Shown here: positions 58,455 through 64,000 of the stretch, piece by piece | Layout: every line of letters begins with the position of its first letter | Position numbering within the stretch: position 1 is the stretch's first letter | From: Nocardia huaxiensis | Lineage (GTDB): Bacteria; Actinomycetota; Actinomycetes; Mycobacteriales; Mycobacteriaceae | Direction: 5' to 3' | Assembly (NCBI RefSeq): GCF_013744875.1 | Contig: NZ_CP059399.1 | Coordinates: 2,108,001-2,172,000, forward strand | DNA: 64,000 bases | The notes under the pieces: generated by a model | The model's input: the letters and a program-made list of their open reading frames with translations, nothing else | What the model was told of the DNA's origin: nothing | The model's database searches: none | Program-made: the position numbers and the translations under genes

Positions 58455-59711
58455 TTACCAGCAGGTCCCTTCCAGTCCGAGATCGGACAGGGCGGCGCGG
58501 GCGAGCCCGCGCAGGGTTGCGTTGTCGCGCAAGACATCCGGGTCGAGGCTCACCAGGGACAGGGTGTAGCTGTCGGCGATGCGGGTGAGATAGCCGGACA
58601 GCCGGGTGCGGGGGAGGCGATCGGGCGTCAGGCCGGGGTGGATGGCGCGGGCGGCGACGCCGGTGCAGGCGTGGGAGCCGAGCGTGAGCAGGGAGTCGGG
58701 CAGGGTTCCGATATTGGAGCACAGGATGTCTCGCTCGCCCGCGCCCTGTGCCAGGCGGTGGGCCCAGCGGTCGGGGATGACCTGGAGCAGCTCCTCCGGC
58801 ATGCCGCCGGGGGCGGTCATGCGGTGCTCGTAGGCGGCGCGTGCCTTGCGGCGGAGGGTGGCCGGGGTGTCGTCGCGGTCGATGCGGATCTCCGTCATGG
58901 CCATGTCGTTGTCGACACGGGGTTCGTCACGAGTGTCGACGGGGAGGCTGGCGGCGATCGAATCCTGCGGGAAACCGGTGCGCCACAGCATATTCGCCAT
59001 GAGGTGGACGAAGAGGCTGTTGGCGGTGCCGTCGTGGGCGACCGCCACCCGGTTCCACTCGCGCGCCGGGATCTGCACGACCGCACTGCGGGTGGCGTTC
59101 GCCGCCGTGCCGGGTGTGGTGTTGTCGGCGGACAACGCTTTTCGTGGAGTGACCGGAGTCGGAGGGGGCGGCATGCCGTGGCGCAGTGCGCGCGCGACGC
59201 CACCCAGGACCGTGCGCCACTGCCGACGGGCGTCGGCCCAATCCGAATGCGCCGCAAGGGGAGCCGCGAGCGGTGCGCCGGCGAGGGCGTGATCGACGGC
59301 GAGCGTCACCGCCCGGCCGTCGGCCAGGGCGTGCGAACAGGTCAGGGCGACCACCGAGCCGCCGTCGTCCAGCGCGGCGGCGGCCAGCCGCCAGCCCGGA
59401 CCGTACTCCGGATCCAGGTCGCCGCCCAGCCGGTCGGCCCAATCCAGCACTGCCGCAGTGGGAATCGGCTGCGCTGTCGTTTCCAGCGGATAGCAGTGCC
59501 GGTTCGCCTGCCAGCGCGGCCGGGCGCCCGGCACCCGGGAGCGCACCACCCGCCGGGCCAGTGGGCCGGTGCGCAGCGCCTCGTGGACGCGGTGCAGGAG
59601 TTCGGGTTCGACCGGGTCGGCGGTACGCCAAATCCCCTGCAGAACGATCGGGGTGCCCATGCCCCGATGCGCCCGCAGGAAGATCTCGTCCACCACGCTC
59701 AGTCGATTCAT
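58455..59711 (-). CDS. Wax-ester-synthase/PapA-like acyltransferase (condensation-type fold)
   Basis: 418 residues from ATG. Begins MNRLSVVDEIFLRAHRGMGTP, the usual start of bacterial WS/DGAT-like enzymes. The catalytic motif is present as CSHALADG (H127, D131), equivalent to HHxxxDG. C-terminal half has NIGTLPDSLLTLGSHAC, resembling the conserved NVPGP-like region only weakly. It could make wax esters, triacylglycerol or a lipid ester. Separate from the kinase gene; no co-located acyl-CoA ligase. Confidence 0.8.
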   Translation of the reverse strand: MNRLSVVDEIFLRAHRGMGTPIVLQGIWRTADPVEPELLHRVHEALRTGPLARRVVRSRVPGARPRWQANRHCYPLETTAQPIPTAAVLDWADRLGGDLDPEYGPGWRLAAAALDDGGSVVALTCSHALADGRAVTLAVDHALAGAPLAAPLAAHSDWADARRQWRTVLGGVARALRHGMPPPPTPVTPRKALSADNTTPGTAANATRSAVVQIPAREWNRVAVAHDGTANSLFVHLMANMLWRTGFPQDSIAASLPVDTRDEPRVDNDMAMTEIRIDRDDTPATLRRKARAAYEHRMTAPGGMPEELLQVIPDRWAHRLAQGAGERDILCSNIGTLPDSLLTLGSHACTGVAARAIHPGLTPDRLPRTRLSGYLTRIADSYTLSLVSLDPDVLRDNATLRGLARAALSDLGLEGTCW

Positions 59712-59772
59712 CGCACTGGAGCGTACCGATCGGTGTGGTATTTCGACCACGTGCGCGCGTGCGCGGGGGTGA

Positions 59773-60546
59773 TCAGGCCGGGCGGCCGTGGCGACCGGCG
59801 CCGGAGGCGAAGCGCTGCGCGCCGTCCAGTGCGCCGTCGCCGAGGGCTTTGATCCCGTGCCGGAGTTCGTTGCGGATGGCCGCGTCCTCCTCCAGGCCGT
59901 CCTGTTCCAGCACCGACATGCGGTCCGAGCGCAGGCAGGTCTGCGGGAGCGCGGCCAGCTGGGCGCCGAGTTCCTCTGCGGCCCGGCGGGATTCACCGGT
60001 CGGGACGACCTGGGTGACCAGGCCGATCTGCAGTGCCTCCGGAGCGCCCACGGCCCGGCCGGTGAGAATCAGATCCATGGCGCGGCCGGTGCCGATGATG
60101 CGCGGCAGGCGGACCGTGCCGCCGTCGATGAGCGGCACGCCCCAGCGGCGGCAGAAGACGCCGAAGGTGCTGTCCTGCTCCGCGATTCGCAGATCGCACC
60201 ACAGGGCCAGCTCCAGCCCGCCCGCCACCGCGTAGCCGGAGACCGCGGCGATCACCGGCTTGGACAGCTTCATGCGGGTCGGGCCCATGGGGCCGTCGCC
60301 GTCCTCGGTGACCTGGTTGGAGCGTTCGGTGCCGAGGCCCTTCAGGTCCGCGCCCGCGCAGAAGGTGCCGCCCTCGCCCCACAGCACCGCGACGGCGGCG
60401 GTCGGGTCGGCGTCGAATTCGCGGAAGGCGTCGGCGAGGGCTGCGGCGGTGGGGCCGTCGACCGCGTTGCGGGCCTCCGGGCGGTGCAGGATCACGGTGG
60501 TGACGGGGCCGTTGCGTTCGATTCGTACGCTCACGGGCTCGACCAT
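59773..60546 (-). CDS. Enoyl-CoA hydratase/isomerase (crotonase) family protein
   Basis: 257 residues from ATG. Crotonase core: VTTVILHRPEARNAVDGPTAAALADAFREFDADPTAAVAVLWGEGGTFCAGADLKGLG (oxyanion-forming AGADL), SKPVIAAVSGYAVAGGLELALWCDLRIAEQDSTFGVFCRRWGVPLIDGGTVRLPRIIG. The second catalytic region has GVPLIDGG, where enoyl-CoA hydratases usually have a Glu; an Asp is present instead, so a related activity (e.g. isomerase) is possible. Divergent from the TetR gene across a short promoter gap. Confidence 0.88.
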   Translation of the reverse strand: MVEPVSVRIERNGPVTTVILHRPEARNAVDGPTAAALADAFREFDADPTAAVAVLWGEGGTFCAGADLKGLGTERSNQVTEDGDGPMGPTRMKLSKPVIAAVSGYAVAGGLELALWCDLRIAEQDSTFGVFCRRWGVPLIDGGTVRLPRIIGTGRAMDLILTGRAVGAPEALQIGLVTQVVPTGESRRAAEELGAQLAALPQTCLRSDRMSVLEQDGLEEDAAIRNELRHGIKALGDGALDGAQRFASGAGRHGRPA

Positions 60547-60579
60547 ACGCCGTACACGCCTGTGTTCGGGAGCCCTTGC

Positions 60580-60604
60580 GTGAAGAAATGAATCCGTGCT
60601 TCAC
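60580..60604. promoter_or_regulatory. Candidate TetR operator
   Basis: Perfect 6-base arms GTGAAG (60580-60585) and CTTCAC (60599-60604) flank 13 bases in the gap between the crotonase and TetR genes. They lie upstream of the GTG at 60612 but overlap the TTG at 60576 and ATG at 60588, which supports the later TetR start. Confidence 0.4.
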
Positions 60605-60611
60605 TTCTTTC

Positions 60612-61211
60612 GTGGCCTACCGCAGAACCCCTGCCGTCCAGGCCCGCCTCGACGCCCAGGCGGGGTCGATCGTGCGGGCCGCCATGAAGGTGCTGTCCGA
60701 ACAGGGCTTCGCCGGATTGTCCATGGCCACCGTCGCCGCCGAGGCCGGCATCGCCACCGGCACCGTCTACAAGAACTTCAGCGGCAAGGCCGAACTCATG
60801 GCCGCCGTGTTCCGCGAGGTGGTCACCCGCGAGGTCGCCACCGTGGCCGCCGCCGGCAGCGCCGGTGAAACCGCCCGTGAACGCGTGACGGCCGCCGTCG
60901 AAACCTTCGCGGGACGTGCGCTCAAGAACCCCAAACTCGCCTACGTGCTGCTGGCGGAACCGGTCGATACCGCCGTCGACGCCGAGCGGCTGCGCTTCCG
61001 GCGCGCGTTCGCCGAGACCTTCGAGTCCGCGGTGGCCGCCGGTGTCGCCAATGGTCAACTGCCGCCGCAGGATCCGCGCACCAGTGCCACCGCGCTGGTG
61101 GGCGCCATCGGCGAGGTGCTGGTCGGTCCGCTGGCCGAACAGCTGCAGAGCGAAACCGTGGTTCCCGAGCTCGTCGCCTTCGCTTTGCGCGCCCTCGGCA
61201 TCCCGAGCTGA
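60612..61211 (+). CDS. TetR-family regulator
   Basis: 199 residues from the GTG at 60612 (VAYRRTPAVQARLDAQ, the usual start of this subgroup); in-frame ATG at 60588 and TTG at 60576 lie inside the operator-like repeat. HTH: IVRAAMKVLSEQGFAGLSMATVAAEAGIATGTVYKNFSGKAELMAAVF. Fatty-acid-metabolism subgroups look like this. Divergent from the crotonase and 15 bases before an acyl-CoA dehydrogenase, so it likely controls both. Confidence 0.85.
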   Translation: MAYRRTPAVQARLDAQAGSIVRAAMKVLSEQGFAGLSMATVAAEAGIATGTVYKNFSGKAELMAAVFREVVTREVATVAAAGSAGETARERVTAAVETFAGRALKNPKLAYVLLAEPVDTAVDAERLRFRRAFAETFESAVAAGVANGQLPPQDPRTSATALVGAIGEVLVGPLAEQLQSETVVPELVAFALRALGIPS

Positions 61212-61226
61212 AACAGGAGTCCCTCC

Positions 61227-62849
61227 ATGCACACTCACGACGTGTTCAATCAGGTACCGAACATCGTCCCCTTCGACAACTCCCGCAATCCGGCGCTCAT
61301 CGAGGGCCTGCATCGGGAGGGTGCGGGCTGGGCCGAGGCCGAGGTGCGTGAACTCGGCGCGCTCGCAGGCGGTTTCGCGGCGCAGGAGTGGGGCCGGGTG
61401 GCCAACGACTACCCACCGGTCCTGCACACCCACGACCGCTACGGGCATCGCGTGGACGAGGTGGAGTTCCACCCGTACTGGCACAACCTCATGGAAGTCG
61501 CTGTGGCACACGGTTTGCACGGCGCACCGTGGCGCGACGACCGGCCCGGCGCGCACGCCGCCCGCGCCGCCAAGTTCTACACCTGGGGCATCGCGGACGC
61601 CGGGCACATGTGCCCGATCTCCATGACCTACGCGGTGGTTCCGGCCCTGCGGCACAACCGGGAACTGTCCGAGAAGTTCGAGCCGCTGCTGGCCTCCGGC
61701 GTCTACGACTACGGGCTGCGGGAACCGTCCACCAAGGCCGGTCTCATCGCCGGCATGTCCATGACCGAGAAGCAGGGCGGCTCCGACGTCCGCGCCAATA
61801 CCACCACGGCCACACCGCAATCCGACGGCGCGTACCGCATCGTCGGCCACAAGTGGTTCACCTCCGCGCCCATGTCGGACATGTTCCTCACGCTCGCGCA
61901 GGCGCCGGGCGGCCTGTCCTGCTTCCTGCTGCCGCGCGTGCTGCCCGACGGTTCGCGCAATCCCCTTCGGCTGCAACGGCTCAAGGACAAGCTGGGCAAC
62001 AAGTCCAATGCCTCCTCGGAGATCGAATACGAGAACGCCACCGGCTGGCTGGTCGGCGAGGAGGGCGCGGGCGTGAAGACCATTATCGAAATGGTCAATA
62101 TGACGCGCCTGGACTGCGTCATCGGCTCGGCCACCGGCATGCGCGCCGGCGTCACGCACGCGGTGCATCATGCCCGGCATCGAAAGGCGTTCGGCGCCAA
62201 CCTCATCGACCAGCCCGCCATGCGCAATGTGCTGGCCGACCTGGTCGTCGAATCCGAGGCCGCCACCACCGTCATGATGCGCCTGGCCGGCGCCACCGAC
62301 CGGGCCGGCGCCGACCCGGCCGAGGCCGCGCTGCGCCGCATCGCGCTGGCCGTCACCAAGTACTGGGTGTGCAAGCGGGCCCCGGCGCATGCCGCCGAAG
62401 CCCTGGAATGCCTGGGCGGCAATGGTTATGTCGAGGACTCCGGCATGCCCCGGCTGTACCGCGAGGCCCCGCTCATGTCCATCTGGGAGGGTTCGGGCAA
62501 TGTGGCGGCGCTGGATGCGTTGCGCGCCATGGCCCGTCAGCCCGAATCGGTCGAGGCCTTCTTCGCCGAGGTCGCCCTGGCGCGCGGTGCGAACCAGCAC
62601 CTGGACACGGCCATCGATCGAATCGGCAAGGAGCTCACCGACCTCGCCGATATCGAGTACCGCGCCCGCCGCGTGGTCGAGCTCATGGCCCTGGTGCTGC
62701 AGGGTTCGCAGCTGGTGCGGCACGGCAATCAGGCCGTGGCGGATGCCTTCTGCGCCACCCGATTCGGCGGCGACTGGGGCATCGCCTTCGGCACCCTGCC
62801 CACCGGCATCGACACCGAGGCGATCCTGGAACGCGCGTACGTGGCCTGA
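61227..62849 (+). CDS. AidB-like acyl-CoA dehydrogenase
   Basis: 540 residues from ATG with AGGAG 9 bases upstream. AidB-type layout: long N-terminal domain (MHTHDVFNQVPNIVPFDNSRNPALIEGL), FAD-contacting MSMTEKQGGSDVRANTT and HKWFTSAPMSDMFLTLAQA, catalytic-base region NMTRLDCVIGSATGMRAGVTHAVHHARHRKAFG, C-terminal MSIWEGSGNVAALDALRAM. AidB itself binds DNA and protects against alkylation, but many actinobacterial relatives are acyl-CoA dehydrogenases of unknown substrate; choice open. Directly downstream of TetR. Confidence 0.9.
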   Translation: MHTHDVFNQVPNIVPFDNSRNPALIEGLHREGAGWAEAEVRELGALAGGFAAQEWGRVANDYPPVLHTHDRYGHRVDEVEFHPYWHNLMEVAVAHGLHGAPWRDDRPGAHAARAAKFYTWGIADAGHMCPISMTYAVVPALRHNRELSEKFEPLLASGVYDYGLREPSTKAGLIAGMSMTEKQGGSDVRANTTTATPQSDGAYRIVGHKWFTSAPMSDMFLTLAQAPGGLSCFLLPRVLPDGSRNPLRLQRLKDKLGNKSNASSEIEYENATGWLVGEEGAGVKTIIEMVNMTRLDCVIGSATGMRAGVTHAVHHARHRKAFGANLIDQPAMRNVLADLVVESEAATTVMMRLAGATDRAGADPAEAALRRIALAVTKYWVCKRAPAHAAEALECLGGNGYVEDSGMPRLYREAPLMSIWEGSGNVAALDALRAMARQPESVEAFFAEVALARGANQHLDTAIDRIGKELTDLADIEYRARRVVELMALVLQGSQLVRHGNQAVADAFCATRFGGDWGIAFGTLPTGIDTEAILERAYVA

Positions 62850-62873
62850 GCCGGTTCGATTGGCACGCCAATT

Positions 62874-62887
62874 TAGAACGTGTTCTA
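62874..62887. promoter_or_regulatory. KstR-type operator palindrome
   Basis: TAGAACGTGTTCTA, a perfect match to the TNNAACNNGTTNNA consensus of KstR, the repressor of cholesterol-catabolism genes in mycobacteria, rhodococci and nocardiae. It lies 42 bases before the CoA transferase start, the expected place for promoter repression. Confidence 0.75.
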
Positions 62888-62928
62888 CTCGGGTGGATCA
62901 TCCACAGGGGTAGAGCAAGGGGCAGATC

Positions 62929-64000
62929 GTGAGCGCAACCAGAGGGCCGCTGACCGGGGTTCGGATTGTCGAGCTGGCCAGCATCGGGCCCGGCCCGCAC
63001 GCGGGCATGATGCTGGCCGACCTGGGCGCTGACGTGGTGCGGGTGCAGCGGGCCGGGATCGACCGGACGGTGCCGCCCGCGCAACTGCGGGGCCGCCGGA
63101 CCGTCGAGGCGAATCTGAAGGACCCGGCCGACGTCGCGGCCGTGCTCGAACTCGTCGATCGCGCCGATGTGCTGATCGAGGGGTTCCGGCCGGGCGTGGC
63201 CGAACGACTCGGGCTCGGGCCCGAACAGACGCGGGCCCGCAACCCCCGGCTCATCTACGGCCGGGTCACCGGCTGGGGACAGGACGGGCCGCGCGCCGCG
63301 CAGGCCGGGCACGACATCAACTACATCGGAATCACCGGGGCGCTCAATGGAATCGGGCGCAAGGGTGAGCGGCCGGTGCCGCCGATCAACCTGCTCGGCG
63401 ACTACGGCGGCGGCTCGGTCTTTCTCGTGCTCGGCGTGCTGGCCGCGCTATACGAGCGGGAACGCTCCGGAGAAGGGCAGGTCATCGACGCGGCCATGAC
63501 CGACGGCGTACTCACGCTGGCGCATTCGATCTGGGTCGCGCACCAGGCCGGCGCCTGGTCCGACGAGCGCGGCACCAACCTGCTCGACACCGGCAGGGCC
63601 TGGTACGACACCTATCGGACCGCCGACGGGAAGTTCATGGCCGTCGGCGCCTTCGAGCCGCAGTTCTACGCGGAACTGTTGCGCGTGCTCGAACTCGACC
63701 CGGAATCCCTTCCGCACCAGATGGATCCGGCCGGGCAGGACATCCTGCGCAAGGTCTTCACCGAGCGCTTCGCGGCCAGAACCCAGGACGAATGGTGCGC
63801 CCTGTTCGACGGCGTCGACGCCTGCGTCACCCCGATTCGCAGCTTCACCGACGCCGCCACCGACGAACACCTCACCGCCCGAGGCGCTTTGATCGAACTC
63901 GACGGGGTGCGCCAGCCCGCGCCCGCGCCGCGCTTCTCCCGGACCGTGCTCCCCGCGCCCGCGCCGGCGCCCACCTCGGCGACCCCCATCGGTGCGATCT
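62929..64000 (+). CDS. CoA transferase family III / alpha-methylacyl-CoA racemase-like, 3' end outside the window
   Basis: At least 357 residues from the GTG at 62929 (AAGGGG ribosome site 5 bases upstream); the frame stays open to the window end. Family motifs: GPLTGVRIVELASIGPGPHAGMMLADLGADVVRVQR, ADVLIEGFRPGVAERLGLGPEQ, RNPRLIYGRVTGWGQDGP, and HDINYIGITGALNGIGR with the catalytic His-Asp pair. Relatives include alpha-methylacyl-CoA racemase (Mcr/FAR), which epimerises branched acyl-CoAs in sterol side-chain breakdown. The upstream KstR box supports a sterol role. Confidence 0.9.
   Translation, partial: MSATRGPLTGVRIVELASIGPGPHAGMMLADLGADVVRVQRAGIDRTVPPAQLRGRRTVEANLKDPADVAAVLELVDRADVLIEGFRPGVAERLGLGPEQTRARNPRLIYGRVTGWGQDGPRAAQAGHDINYIGITGALNGIGRKGERPVPPINLLGDYGGGSVFLVLGVLAALYERERSGEGQVIDAAMTDGVLTLAHSIWVAHQAGAWSDERGTNLLDTGRAWYDTYRTADGKFMAVGAFEPQFYAELLRVLELDPESLPHQMDPAGQDILRKVFTERFAARTQDEWCALFDGVDACVTPIRSFTDAATDEHLTARGALIELDGVRQPAPAPRFSRTVLPAPAPAPTSATPIGAI

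Overview
The window is high-GC actinobacterial DNA, most likely from Nocardia or a close mycolic-acid relative. Pointers are a long NRPS gene, two deazaflavin (F420)-dependent nitroreductase-type proteins, a mycothiol-dependent-isomerase-fold protein, a PapA/WES-like acyltransferase, an encapsulin/DyP pair, deacetylating precorrin-6A synthase, and a KstR-type operator before a CoA transferase. The genus is an inference from gene content, not a proven assignment.

Layout. 1-14917: the 3' part of a giant NRPS gene (A-PCP / C-A-PCP / C-A-PCP / C-A-PCP-E / C-decayed A), with modules 2 and 3 looking like a recent tandem duplication and no terminal PCP or thioesterase. 14914-17866: a small accessory islet with a three-gene minus-strand operon, a divergent XRE/TPR regulator, a frameshifted polymorphic-toxin tip and its probable immunity gene. 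17867-18086: a decayed second copy of the NRPS 3' end followed by a strong terminator hairpin, so the islet sits between two copies of the NRPS tail. 18219-25941: assorted single genes (Uma2 nuclease, F420-type reductase, vanadium haloperoxidase, SGNH hydrolase/MarR pair, RidA, XRE-cupin regulator divergent from a thioredoxin-reductase-like enzyme, WYL regulator). A REP-like inverted repeat lies at 26011-26099.

26140-33609: a guanidine/urea catabolism operon (permease, two DUF1989 proteins, a shortened carboxylase carrying only its carboxyltransferase halves, allophanate hydrolase) with a divergent TetR gene. The biotin carboxylase and biotin carrier parts are absent from the carboxylase. 33606-39651: TerD-type stress protein with a Pro/Gln-rich linker, pyruvate oxidase-type enzyme, 14-TM MFS exporter, Nudix hydrolase and a small membrane protein. 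39702-41529: encapsulin with DyP peroxidase cargo. 41591-44120: cupin, folA-thyA, and divergent cobF. 44145-49391: a large unrecognised protein, a secreted Ig-like protein, another F420-type reductase, an orphan MerB-like protein and a mycothiol-fold protein.

49580-58333: Nei/Fpg glycosylase, carboxylesterase, DUF2630 protein, MocR regulator, a secreted alpha/beta hydrolase translationally coupled to a DUF4184 membrane protein, a PNPOx-fold protein, and a Ser/Thr kinase fused to WD40 repeats. 58455-64000: lipid-type genes (acyltransferase, crotonase, TetR, AidB-like acyl-CoA dehydrogenase, and a CoA transferase cut by the window end). No tRNA, rRNA, CRISPR array or intact insertion sequence was recognised. 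No gene-free stretch exceeds 300 bases except 17116-17440, which holds the toxin remnant.
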